From Acidobacteriota bacterium (GTDB taxonomy: Bacteria; Acidobacteriota; Terriglobia; Bryobacterales; Bryobacteraceae), in NCBI GenBank assembly GCA_025353165.1, contig JANXRE010000017.1:1-64000 (forward strand): DNA of 64,000 nucleotides. The letters are read 5' to 3'. The notes beneath the pieces were generated by a model. It saw only the letters and a program-made list of their open reading frames with translations, was not told the DNA's origin and ran no database searches. Both the position numbers and the translations under genes were made by a program. Positions within the stretch are counted from its first letter, which is position 1, and each line of letters starts with the position of its first letter. Positions 44,319 through 52,787 of this stretch are shown piece after piece.

Positions 44319-46177
44319 TGCGCGCCCACCCCCGCCTGGAGCTCCAAGAGACGCAGCTCCACGCGCTTCTGACCCTGGATGACGATCATCTGATTGCGAA
44401 GCGAATCTCCGAACATCCCGGTCTTCGTATAGAGCTCCCCGGCGTGAACGTAATCCTGCTGCGCCTTGTCGAGGTAATCGCGCTCCTGCGCCGGAAGCTG
44501 GGTGAAACTCCGGGACTCGCGCCAGATACGCTCCGCCCTGCGCCGGTAGCCGTCCGCCAGTTGACTCGTCTCGCGCTTTCCCATGGGATGCCCGTACTCG
44601 TCCGCTCTCTTCAAAGCTTCTTCCGCCTTCTCGACATCGTTGAGGTCGTAAACGTAAAGACGAGCCAGGCCGAGATAAGGATCCGGCGAGCGTTTCAGCA
44701 ATTGCGCGGCTTCGTCGAACTTCATGACAGCCGCATTCAGCCACTTCTGCCGCGTCGCGTTATGGAAGCGGCCGGCGTTGATACGGTCCAGGTGCCCCTC
44801 GCAGATCCGTAATTTTCCTCGAATGTGTTTGTCTTCCGGATCGAGTTCCAGCGCCTTCGAAAGCTGATCCCGCGCTTTGGCCCATTGTGCCTCGTGCACC
44901 GACGGAGCGTCGTTGTCGCGGTACTCGGTGATCGCCTGATCCGCCGCGGACACCAGGCCGTTCTTGAGAGCGCCCTTCGCGCCCCATAGCAGAAACGGCA
45001 TGTGAACGCTGTTGGCAAGCTTCTGGTAGCGGTTCCAGCCCTCCTCCGGATTCGCAATCCTTTCCGCCTGCAGGTCGGTCTTGAGCTTGCTGGCTTCTCC
45101 GGAAAAATGAACCTGCAGATACAGGAAGATAAATCCGGCGAGAGCCGCAATAGCAGCGGCGGCCAAGCATCCCATCGTGACCCGGCTTCGCGATTCCGGC
45201 GTCAGTCGAACTGGCTTGGATTCCGGCAGCGGCGTCGTCGTGCGGATGGTGCGGTCGGCGTCCGCGGGCTGCTCGGCCCAGGGAACCGTCGTTCGCGCCG
45301 TCGCCTCGGGGTCGGGAATCTCGGCCTCCACTGGCTCGCCATTCCGGAACCGGATCAGGTCGGCCTTGGCCTCCATCGCGCTTTGATACCGGCACTGCGG
45401 ATTGCGGTGCAGCATCTTGCCGAGAACCCGGCTCAAAGGCTCAGGACACGATTCCGGGAGCGGGTCGGGAGGATCGCCGGATCGAATGCGCCGCTCCATC
45501 TTCTCTCTGGAAGTAGCGTCGAACGGCAGCCGGCCCGAGATCATCTGGTACAGAAGCACGCCGACCGACCATAAATCGGAGTGGCTGTCGATGTGTTGCG
45601 TATCCAGCCGCTCGGGCGAACAGTACGCAGTGCTGGCGAACAGGTTCGTTGTGAACCCCCGCGTCTCGGCCAGCGCTTTTGCGATCCCGAAATCGAGGAC
45701 CATCACGAAATTCTGCGAATTGATCCGGATGTTCTTCGGTTTGAGGTCGCCGTGCACCACGCCCGAGAACTGGCGTCCTCCGATCTCCGCGCTGAACGCG
45801 CGCAGGTTCTCGAGCAGGTCGCAAAGCTCCGTCGCGATATGCACGCCGAAGCCCGGCTGGAGCGGGCCGCGGTCGATCAACGCCGAGAGATCCTCGCCCT
45901 CGACGTACTCCATCTCGATATAAAGATCGGTACCGAGGTTGCCGTATCGATTCACCGGAACCACGCGCTTGTCCACCGCCGCCAGGCGCTTCTCCAACTC
46001 CGCGCCGACGCGCTCGGCATCCAGGATGTCCTGGTCGCTCGCATCCACCATCTGCACAATCTTGAGGGCGACCTGCCGGCCGGTGTCCGTATCGCGCGCG
46101 AGATACACGAAGCCCATCGCGCCGCGCCCGATCAGACGGACGATTTCGTACTGTCCGTACCGGTCGCCCGCGTTCAT
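44315..46177 (-). CDS. Transmembrane Ser/Thr protein kinase (PknB-like)
   Basis: A 620-residue kinase, start ATG 46177 overlapping the phosphatase stop as ATGA. The kinase domain (residues 9-~275) has GRGAMGFVY, VALK with K39, HGDLKPKN in the catalytic loop (HGD in place of HRD) and DFGIAKA. One membrane helix lies at about 370-395. The outer part has no PASTA repeats; it consists of helical TPR-like sequence (LSKALELDPEDKHIRG, DPYLGLARLYVYDLND). It probably phosphorylates cell-wall proteins in the operon and is opposed by the upstream PP2C. Confidence 0.9.
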   Translation of the reverse strand: MNAGDRYGQYEIVRLIGRGAMGFVYLARDTDTGRQVALKIVQMVDASDQDILDAERVGAELEKRLAAVDKRVVPVNRYGNLGTDLYIEMEYVEGEDLSALIDRGPLQPGFGVHIATELCDLLENLRAFSAEIGGRQFSGVVHGDLKPKNIRINSQNFVMVLDFGIAKALAETRGFTTNLFASTAYCSPERLDTQHIDSHSDLWSVGVLLYQMISGRLPFDATSREKMERRIRSGDPPDPLPESCPEPLSRVLGKMLHRNPQCRYQSAMEAKADLIRFRNGEPVEAEIPDPEATARTTVPWAEQPADADRTIRTTTPLPESKPVRLTPESRSRVTMGCLAAAAIAALAGFIFLYLQVHFSGEASKLKTDLQAERIANPEEGWNRYQKLANSVHMPFLLWGAKGALKNGLVSAADQAITEYRDNDAPSVHEAQWAKARDQLSKALELDPEDKHIRGKLRICEGHLDRINAGRFHNATRQKWLNAAVMKFDEAAQLLKRSPDPYLGLARLYVYDLNDVEKAEEALKRADEYGHPMGKRETSQLADGYRRRAERIWRESRSFTQLPAQERDYLDKAQQDYVHAGELYTKTGMFGDSLRNQMIVIQGQKRVELRLLELQAGVGAQ

Positions 46178-47706
46178 CGGCTGGCTCCCGCCGGAGCGAG
46201 TTTCCGGAGCTTGGGCGCCGTCACCAGCTTGCCACCGGAGAGGAATGTGTTCTGCTTCGCCACTTCCTCCATGCCTTGGACCAGCCACACGGCCTCCGCG
46301 CCGTTTTCGTAAAAGGTATTCTCTGCAACGCGCGGCGGGACGCGCGAACGGAGGATCAGCCCGGGATTGCCGGACACCTGATTCCGCTCGATGGCCGGCG
46401 TCGCCGATTCGCCCACCACGATCCCCGGCCCGGCGTTGTTGTGAATGGAACAGCCGATGACAGCCCCGCGCGCGTTGCCGGAAAACTCAATCCCCGCGCC
46501 GCGGCTGTCCGAGATCTCGTTGCGGTCCAGGAGAATGTCGCTCGAGTGAAGGTGAACGCCGCCTTCGCGGATGCGGAAGCCCTCGACGCGGCCGCTGTGG
46601 ATGCCGTCGGCCGTCACGGAGCCCAAAATCACGGCTTCGTACGGAGGCCGGGCAATCAACTGCACTCCCTCCTTGAGCTGCACCGGTCCGGTGTAGGCGC
46701 CGGCCGTGACTTCAATGGTCGAACCCGGTTTCGCTTTTGCGATTGCTTCCGAAAGCGATGTGGGCGGCCCGATCACGATCGTCGTCGCGGCCGGCTCAAA
46801 GGGGAATCCGGCCATCCATGCGAAGTATCCCGACACAGCGAGCGCGCCGGCGACGATACCGGCCGCGAGCCAGGCGGCCGGCGCCATGTACCAGGGACGG
46901 GGCGGCGCCGCTGGGGTCAGTCGCCCGGTGTCTTCGTCCGTGGCGGGCTGCCCACGCGCAAAGCGTTCGCCCACGATCAGGATGGCTGAGATGTTGTCTT
47001 TTCCGTTCCCGTTGGCGGCCGAGATCAGTTCTTCCACGGCGCGCCGGCGGTCCGCCGCGTTTCGTTCCACGATGCGCAGAATCTCGGGCGAAGGAATCGC
47101 GTCGCTAAGCCCGTCGCTGCACAGCAGCAACGCGGTGTCGGGATCGAACGGCGTCTCCGCGATCTCGATGAATTCGGGATCCTCCGGAGTTCGCTCCATC
47201 GATCCGACGTCGCGGAAGACTTCGTTGCGGCGCGGGTGCCGCATGGCCTCTTCCTCGGTCAGTTCGCCGCTGTCCTCGCGCTCGCCCACCGGCGAATGAT
47301 CGTGGGTGATCTTCCGGATCGCGCCACGCCGGATTTTGTACAGCCGCGAATCGCCGACGTGGCCGATGACCACGCGATGCCCGTCGATCACCGCGACGGT
47401 AAGCACGCACGCCATCCCGTGCCACTCGGGTTTCCGCGCCGCGGCCTCCAGGATCCCGTTGTTTGCCAGGGCGATGGCTTCGCGGATGCGCTGCTCCACC
47501 GTGCCGGTCTGCCTCTCCAGCCGCAGCCGGATCCGCTCCACCGCGATCTCCGCGGCGTGCTCGCCCGCCTCGTGGCCTCCCATGCCATCGACCACCAGGT
47601 AGATGCCGCGCGAATCGTCGCAATGCACCCGATCCTCGTTGTTGGGGCGCACCGGACCCTGATCGCTCAAAGCCGCGGAGAGAAACCTCGGAGTGGCGGA
47701 CGTCAT
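46174..47706 (-). CDS. PP2C protein phosphatase with transmembrane helix and beta-helix domain
   Basis: A 510-residue PstP-like phosphatase. Residues 1-~250 are the PP2C domain with NNEDR, VVDGMGGHEAG, GHVGDSRLY, LLCSDGLSD and GKDNIS. A membrane helix follows at ~275-297. Residues ~310-490 are a right-handed parallel beta-helix (PPTSLSEAIAKAKPGSTIEV, GVHLHSSDILLDRNEI, GCSIHNNAGPGIVV), placed outside the cytoplasm. PP2C phosphatases usually lack such a domain. It precedes the kinase with an ATGA overlap. Confidence 0.9.
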   Translation of the reverse strand: MTSATPRFLSAALSDQGPVRPNNEDRVHCDDSRGIYLVVDGMGGHEAGEHAAEIAVERIRLRLERQTGTVEQRIREAIALANNGILEAAARKPEWHGMACVLTVAVIDGHRVVIGHVGDSRLYKIRRGAIRKITHDHSPVGEREDSGELTEEEAMRHPRRNEVFRDVGSMERTPEDPEFIEIAETPFDPDTALLLCSDGLSDAIPSPEILRIVERNAADRRRAVEELISAANGNGKDNISAILIVGERFARGQPATDEDTGRLTPAAPPRPWYMAPAAWLAAGIVAGALAVSGYFAWMAGFPFEPAATTIVIGPPTSLSEAIAKAKPGSTIEVTAGAYTGPVQLKEGVQLIARPPYEAVILGSVTADGIHSGRVEGFRIREGGVHLHSSDILLDRNEISDSRGAGIEFSGNARGAVIGCSIHNNAGPGIVVGESATPAIERNQVSGNPGLILRSRVPPRVAENTFYENGAEAVWLVQGMEEVAKQNTFLSGGKLVTAPKLRKLAPAGASR

Positions 47707-47710
47707 CCGT

Positions 47711-47803
47711 TCAGCTCTTCTTCCAAGCAGACCAGACCGCGCAGAGCGTGAACGCCAGCAATAACGCCAGTAAGACGAGCCGTGCCGTATGCAGCCAGGC
47801 CAT
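47711..47803 (-). CDS. 30-residue membrane micropeptide in the cell-wall operon
   Basis: ATG 47803 lies 2 bases after the FHA stop codon; the stop at 47711 lies 4 bases before the phosphatase ATG. The encoded peptide is one hydrophobic helix (residues 4-24, LHTARLVLLALLLAFTLCAV) with a short basic tail WSAWKKS. The exact fit between two coupled genes, on the coding strand, supports translation. Annotation pipelines usually miss genes this short. Function unknown; a regulator of the kinase or synthase is possible. Confidence 0.6.
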   Translation of the reverse strand: MAWLHTARLVLLALLLAFTLCAVWSAWKKS

Positions 47804-47805
47804 GT

Positions 47806-48666
47806 CTATTTGACCGCCCTGAATTCCAGAAAGACAACTCCCGCCAGGCCGATGCGTGCCTTCGGCGGAAGCGCCGCCTCGATGTTTTTATCGACGTCCT
47901 GGCCGTCCGCCTGCTCGATGCTGGCCGGCACGCGCTTTCCATTCACCGTGGTTCCGAGCGTGCTCAAATCCTGGATGTAGAATTGGCCGTTCTTCGGATC
48001 GCGTCGGATTTGCATGTGCTCGCGGGACACGTCCTTTTTCGTTTTCAGCTTGAGGTCCACCCAGCGATCGGCCGCGCCGCGCCCGATCTTGATCAGGTCC
48101 TTGGTCATCTGGAAGGTGTGCGGTCCAGCGTCGTCCTCGTACTCGATGCTCGCATGAACGATGCCTGAGGCGTGGCCGGTGTCAACATTGCCGCTGCGCA
48201 TCGTGGCGGTGGTTGTGCTTTCGCCGTCGCTCCGGCGCTTAGTCACCCGCTCCGTCAAGGTGCCGGCGCGGTCGTCGGATCCGCTCTGAACGGGAAACGT
48301 GGAGTGAATCACCAGCGGCGCCTCGCGGGCGTCGTCCTCGGTGTTCTCGTGGAACTGGACGGACCAATCGCCCAGGGTTTCATACCGTTTCCCGCGCCGC
48401 TTGGCGGCCATCAGCGGGATCTTGAGCCGCGGTTCACCGGCTTTGTTTAATTCCGTCAGCCGCTCGTTCAGCGCGCGCACCGCCTCGTCCCGCGTACGCG
48501 GCTCCAGCGGGCGGAGTCGCTCCAGGTCGTCGATATACAAATAGATATCGAACGCGCTCGGCACGAGGTTGCTGTAGAAACTGGGACAGGTCCCCTCCTC
48601 CATCTCTTCGAGGATGAGGTGGATGATCTCTTCTGGGGTGACTTGCACCCCCTGCTGGTCGGGCAT
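47806..48666 (-). CDS. FhaA-like FHA-domain protein (first gene of the operon)
   Basis: A 286-residue cytoplasmic protein. The N-terminus (CPSFYSNLVPSAFDIYLYID) resembles the FhaA N-terminal domain, which begins with a similar VP-x-x-F/Y motif. A variable linker rich in Ser, Thr and charged residues offers kinase targets. The C-terminal ~100 residues are an FHA domain with KIGRGAADRW, VSREHMQI and STLGTTVNGKRV. It is the first gene of the run of coupled genes down to the aldo/keto reductase. In Actinobacteria, FhaA links PknB signalling to lipid II transport and synthesis. Confidence 0.85.
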   Translation of the reverse strand: MPDQQGVQVTPEEIIHLILEEMEEGTCPSFYSNLVPSAFDIYLYIDDLERLRPLEPRTRDEAVRALNERLTELNKAGEPRLKIPLMAAKRRGKRYETLGDWSVQFHENTEDDAREAPLVIHSTFPVQSGSDDRAGTLTERVTKRRSDGESTTTATMRSGNVDTGHASGIVHASIEYEDDAGPHTFQMTKDLIKIGRGAADRWVDLKLKTKKDVSREHMQIRRDPKNGQFYIQDLSTLGTTVNGKRVPASIEQADGQDVDKNIEAALPPKARIGLAGVVFLEFRAVK

Positions 48667-48745
48667 AAGGTTCTACCCTAATCTTCTCACTGGTTCCGGG
48701 TCAGGCACAGTCGAGAATATGTAACTGGAGACTAAGGCTCGAGTG

Positions 48746-48883
48746 ATGTGGAAGCTCCACGCCGGCGATCCCGGCGATTATGCCTATTCGGCCGATATTG
48801 CACCGGAGTTCTCCCGTGCGGTGAATCAGTTGGTCGCGGGCGATCATGGGATGGATATCGTGCAGGTGTTTGTTCCTAGGTGA
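48746..48883 (+). pseudogene. Short uncharacterised ORF coupled to the TPR fragment
   Basis: A 45-residue frame (MWKLHAGDPGDYAYSADI, then VNQLVAGDHGMDIVQVF). The open frame reaches back to a CTG at 48725 in the context CTGGAGACTAAGGCT, which looks like a lost ATG start. Its stop overlaps a GTG that opens the TPR frame. No family recognised; it may be a decayed gene. Confidence 0.3.
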
Positions 48884-49263
48884 GGGTAGCGACTTACCAG
48901 CGGAAATACGTTGCAGCCACGGCGAAGGTATCGCGAAGCGCGCATTATGGGGAAGCCGCCGCGATTTACCCGGCGGAGGGCGATGAGTTGAGGCTGGCGC
49001 ACACGGTCCGGCATGTGGGCGACATCCTGCGGGAGGCGGGACGCCCGGAACCGGCCGAGCCCTGCTATCGCGAAGCCCTGGCCATCTACCGCCGCAACGA
49101 ACGAACCCCGCCGCTTGATTTGGCGAACGCCATCTGGGGATTCACCCGCCTCAAGGGCCGGTCAGCGGAAGCGAAGGCGCTCTGGCAGGAGGCGCGGGAT
49201 CTATACGCGGCTGTCGGGGTGGAGGCGGGTGTCGCGGAAAGCTCGGGACGGCTGGTGGAGTAG
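48880..49263 (+). CDS. TPR-like hypothetical protein, possibly truncated
   Basis: GTG at 48880 overlaps the preceding stop (GTGA). The 127-residue product contains LRLAHTVRHVGDILREAG, CYREALAIYRRNE, PLDLANAIWGF and EARDLYAAVGVEAGVAES, which match a TPR-type protein common in Solibacter. Its N-terminus is shorter than I would expect, and the 3' end overlaps the GMC gene on the other strand by 63 bases. It may be a live short gene or a fragment. Confidence 0.45.
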   Translation: MRVATYQRKYVAATAKVSRSAHYGEAAAIYPAEGDELRLAHTVRHVGDILREAGRPEPAEPCYREALAIYRRNERTPPLDLANAIWGFTRLKGRSAEAKALWQEARDLYAAVGVEAGVAESSGRLVE

Positions 49264-50907
49264 TTCGCCGTTCTTCGCGGCCTGGATCATATGATCGGCG
49301 GCGCGGTAGGCCAACGCCTGGATGGTAGCGGTGGGCTGCTGCCGGGCCGAGGTCACGAAGTTGCTGCCGTCCACGATGAAGAGATTCGAAACGTCGTGCG
49401 CGCGGCTATGCGCGTTCACCACCGATCGCGCCGGGTCGTTGCCCATCCTGCAGGTGCCCATCAGGTGCCGGCTGGAGCTGAAGGCGTCCACTGGCTGTGT
49501 CCAGATCTTCTTCGCGCCGGCGGCCTCGAAAATCTCGATCTGTTTTTTCCGCAGCCACTCCATATTGGCGATGTCGTCAGCATGGTTGGAGAACGTGATG
49601 CGCGTCGCGGGAAGTCCCCACGCGTCCTTCCAATCGGGGTCGAGCGTGACGGAGTTTCGCTCCATCGGTAGAGAGGTCGCGTGCGAGAGCAGCGACATGG
49701 TGTGGGTGAAGTACTCACCGATCATCCTCTTATACTCAGCACCCCACCTCGGCGCATCCGAGGGCATGCCGTTGAGCGCGAACCCCGCGGGGTAGTAGTC
49801 GAAGCGCGCGTCGATTCCGCCTCCGCCATAGAAGCCACGCTTCGGATCGGAGCGGTAATAGTCGTGTATGAGGCGCGTGACCTGGATGCCTTTGTACTCG
49901 TTCAGCGGGTGCTCGAAAAGGGCGCTCGACAACGAACCGTTGTCCCACATCAGGTTCCGGCCGACGAGTCCGCTCGAGTTTGCGAGGCCGTCTGGGAATC
50001 GCGAGGAGGCGGACATCAGGAGCAGGCGCGCGCTTTCCACGCCGTTCGCGCACAGTACGACGACCTTGGCGCGTTGGAAGACCTCTTTGCGTTTCGCGTC
50101 GAAGTAAATCGCGCCGGTGGCCCGGCCGCCTGCGTCCGTCTCGATTCTCCGGACGTAGGAGTCCGGGCGGATTTCGCAGCGCCCCGTCTTCTCCGCCACC
50201 GGTATCACGCTGACCAGCGTGCTCGATTTCGATTTCATCTCGCAGCCGAAAGATTCGCAGAAGCCGCAGTGGACGCACGCGCCGCGACCGCGGTAAGGCT
50301 GCGAGAGGATCGCGACCGGGGCGGGGAAGGGGTGCAGTCCCAGTTTCTTGCAGGCCTTGTCGAAGATCACACCCGACGATTTCACCGGCATCGGCGGAAG
50401 CGGATAGGGTTTCGAACGCGGCGCTTCGAACGGGTTCGCCCCGGCAAGTCCGGAAATGCCGAGGTCGTATTCGGCCTTGGTGTAGTACGGCTCGAGGTCC
50501 GCATAGGAAATCGGCCAATCGGCGAAACTCGTACCCGGGACATCTCCGAACAGGCTGCGCTCGTGAAAGTCGGACTCATGAAAACGCCAGTAGTTTCCGG
50601 TGAAATGGACGCTGCCTCCGCCGACCTGCCTTCCATATTCGATCGCCTTGAGCATCTTCGCGGGTTCGGCGTCCGTTTTGCGATAGGTCAGGGGCTGCGT
50701 TTGGATGTCGTTGGTCAGGCCGGGCTGGAAGGTGTACTTGATCTCGTCGTGCGAGTAGTCGGTCTCGCGCAGGTACGGACCCTGCTCGAGCACGACCACC
50801 TGGAAGCCGGCCGTCGAGAGCTCCTTGGCCATGACCCCGCCCGCCGCTCCCGCGCCAATGACGAGGAAATCGACCGGGTCGGAAAATCGGAAAGTCGGAC
50901 CGGTCAC
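49201..50907 (-). CDS. GMC-family FAD-dependent sugar dehydrogenase with cysteine cluster
   Basis: A 568-residue flavoprotein. FAD motif GAGAAGG; C-terminal HLMGTCRMG and QQPTATIQAL around the active site. Cysteines C211, C214, C217 and C222 form a C-x2-C-x2-C-x4-C Fe-S-like cluster. It is the last gene of a minus-strand operon: acyltransferase-like protein, Gfo/Idh/MocA oxidoreductase, small subunit, then this gene, with an ATGA overlap to the small subunit. Probably oxidises a sugar or glycoside in the periplasm. Confidence 0.88.
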   Translation of the reverse strand: MTGPTFRFSDPVDFLVIGAGAAGGVMAKELSTAGFQVVVLEQGPYLRETDYSHDEIKYTFQPGLTNDIQTQPLTYRKTDAEPAKMLKAIEYGRQVGGGSVHFTGNYWRFHESDFHERSLFGDVPGTSFADWPISYADLEPYYTKAEYDLGISGLAGANPFEAPRSKPYPLPPMPVKSSGVIFDKACKKLGLHPFPAPVAILSQPYRGRGACVHCGFCESFGCEMKSKSSTLVSVIPVAEKTGRCEIRPDSYVRRIETDAGGRATGAIYFDAKRKEVFQRAKVVVLCANGVESARLLLMSASSRFPDGLANSSGLVGRNLMWDNGSLSSALFEHPLNEYKGIQVTRLIHDYYRSDPKRGFYGGGGIDARFDYYPAGFALNGMPSDAPRWGAEYKRMIGEYFTHTMSLLSHATSLPMERNSVTLDPDWKDAWGLPATRITFSNHADDIANMEWLRKKQIEIFEAAGAKKIWTQPVDAFSSSRHLMGTCRMGNDPARSVVNAHSRAHDVSNLFIVDGSNFVTSARQQPTATIQALAYRAADHMIQAAKNGELLHQPSRAFRDTRLHPDSRV

Positions 50908-51458
50908 TCCTCGCCGCCCGGGAGCGCGTCGTAGTATCCGAACGGTGGTTCGAACGCCATTCGGTCGTCGAACTGGATGTGCTTCCAGCCGACCTTGTTG
51001 CGATTGCCGCCGTAGCTCGGGTTGCCGAGAAAACCCATCAGCGTGTGAGTGCGGATCAGTTCGAAGAACTCGGTCTTCTCGATGGAGTGGAGCAACTCGA
51101 TTTGTCTCTCGTGGGACAGCGAGGCGAAACTTTCCGACTGAGGGAACATTTCCAGACGCTGCCGGTTTATCTCCGCCATTCCCTTCCTGTACGCTTCCCG
51201 CTTGACGGACTCGAAGGTCGCGAGGGCGCGGTCGATGAAGAAGATTACCCCGGCCTCGGTCGCGCCCGGACCGTCGCCCGACGGGATGATCTGCGCGGCG
51301 ATCGCAGCCACGTCTCGCGCCGTTAAGGGGTCCAGCGTTTCCAAGCGGGTCTCGCCGTTGGCCGTCACCGCGTCATGCGCGTGCTGCTGCGCAGCGGCGA
51401 TCTCCTGCCACGCCACCAACCCGAGCGAGCCCAGTACCCAGTCGCGGCGCGAGTGCAT
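50904..51458 (-). CDS. Gluconate 2-dehydrogenase subunit 3 family protein
   Basis: A 184-residue small subunit for the GMC dehydrogenase that follows with an ATGA overlap. It has a short exported-type leader (SRRDWVLGSLGLVAW with an N-terminal HSRRD) and the family stretch TARDVAAIAAQIIPSGDGPG plus GVIFFIDRALATF. It lacks catalytic residues. Start at 51458 is 4 bases after the Gfo/Idh stop, consistent with one operon. Confidence 0.85.
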   Translation of the reverse strand: MHSRRDWVLGSLGLVAWQEIAAAQQHAHDAVTANGETRLETLDPLTARDVAAIAAQIIPSGDGPGATEAGVIFFIDRALATFESVKREAYRKGMAEINRQRLEMFPQSESFASLSHERQIELLHSIEKTEFFELIRTHTLMGFLGNPSYGGNRNKVGWKHIQFDDRMAFEPPFGYYDALPGGEE

Positions 51459-51462
51459 TCGT

Positions 51463-52767
51463 CTAGACTTCGAGCTTCCAGGGCGCGCGATAATGATATT
51501 TCAGATGAGGCCGGATCTCTTCCTGGGCCACGGTCCAGTTCGCCTCATCCCAATCGAGACGGGTCTTGAAGCGCATCGAGAGGTTGGCCAGGATGCAGGC
51601 CGTCGAGGAGCGGACGCAGGTCTCGATGTCGCTGGTCGGGCGCTGGCGGCTCTTGATGCAGGCGATAAAGTTTTTCCAGTGGGGCACGTTCATCGAGCCC
51701 ATCTCCAGGCTCTTCTCGTACGCGGCCGCGGCGACCTTGGACTTCTCGTTCGGGACGACCCAGCAGCCGCCGCGATTGAATACCATCGTCGCTTCCGTGC
51801 CATGCACCGATGTTCCGTAATCCTGCCCGAACATCGGCATGGTGTTCGCGGTGCGGCTCTCATAGCTGGCCAGGAATTTCGGGTAGACAAAGGTGGCCAA
51901 CATCGTGTCCGGTGTTTCAACGTTGTCGGTTACATAGAACTTTCCGCCGAGCGTAGAGATGGTGGTGGGCATCACTTCGTTGAAGCACTGGTGTAACGGG
52001 TCGATCAAGTGAACGCCCCAGTCCGTCATCGCGCCTCCGGCGTAGTCCCAGAAGTAGCGGAACGTGGAGAAGTGCGTGGGAGAGATGCCCCAGCGGTTTG
52101 CGTTGAACGCGACGCGCCGAGCGGGGCCCAGCCACATATCCCAATCGAGGCCTGCCGGCGGATCGGTGTCCGGAGGGTTGCCCCATTGCTCCTTGGGAGT
52201 GTTGCCGGCCTGCCAAGCGTGGCAGAAGGTGATCTCGCCGAGCACGCCACTCGCGACGATCTCCTTCGCCTTCTGGAAATATCCGCCGGAGCGCTGCATG
52301 GTGCCGGCCTGGACGACTCGATCGTACTTGCGCGCGGCCTCCACCATCTTCGGACCCTCGTCCACATAGACGCACACGGGCTTCTCGACGTAGACGTCCT
52401 TGCCTGCCTTGCAGGCTTCGACCGCCATGTAAGCGTGCCAGTGGTCGGGCGCCGAAATGCACACCGCGTCGATGGACTTGTCGGCGAGAATCTCGCGAAA
52501 ATCCTTTACGCCTTTCAATTCCAGCCCGCCCCTGCGCGCCTGCGCCTGAGCGCGTTCGACGTACGGCTGATAGACGTCGCAGACCGCAACCGGCTGCGCC
52601 TCGGGTATCTTCATCGCGTATCCGAGGTTGCCCGAGCCCATGGCTCCGAGTCCGATGAAGCCGACGGCGACGCGATCGTTCGCGCCCCTCAGGTTTCCCG
52701 TGAAAATGTTGGTGGTCAAGCCGGCCAAGCCGGCGGCCTTCAGAAAATTGCGGCGGTTATTTCCCAT
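51463..52767 (-). CDS. Gfo/Idh/MocA-family oxidoreductase, Tat-exported
   Basis: ATG 52767 is used because it begins GNNRRNFLKAAGLAGLTT, a classic twin-arginine signal; upstream codons in the frame run into the next gene's region. The 434-residue enzyme has a Rossmann motif GFIGLGAMGSGN and EKPVCVYV (catalytic Lys), followed by the C-terminal alpha/beta domain. Exported members of this family often act on sugars with tightly bound NAD(P). It follows the DUF5009-like gene by 20 bp. Confidence 0.88.
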   Translation of the reverse strand: MGNNRRNFLKAAGLAGLTTNIFTGNLRGANDRVAVGFIGLGAMGSGNLGYAMKIPEAQPVAVCDVYQPYVERAQAQARRGGLELKGVKDFREILADKSIDAVCISAPDHWHAYMAVEACKAGKDVYVEKPVCVYVDEGPKMVEAARKYDRVVQAGTMQRSGGYFQKAKEIVASGVLGEITFCHAWQAGNTPKEQWGNPPDTDPPAGLDWDMWLGPARRVAFNANRWGISPTHFSTFRYFWDYAGGAMTDWGVHLIDPLHQCFNEVMPTTISTLGGKFYVTDNVETPDTMLATFVYPKFLASYESRTANTMPMFGQDYGTSVHGTEATMVFNRGGCWVVPNEKSKVAAAAYEKSLEMGSMNVPHWKNFIACIKSRQRPTSDIETCVRSSTACILANLSMRFKTRLDWDEANWTVAQEEIRPHLKYHYRAPWKLEV

Positions 52768-52787
52768 TCGATTCCAGTTTATTCCGC

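Noticed and set aside
44319-44744. N-terminal extension of the SEDS-PBP frame
   Set aside because: It lies inside the kinase gene in another frame and has shadow-like composition; the ATG at 44318 overlaps the kinase stop as expected for coupling.
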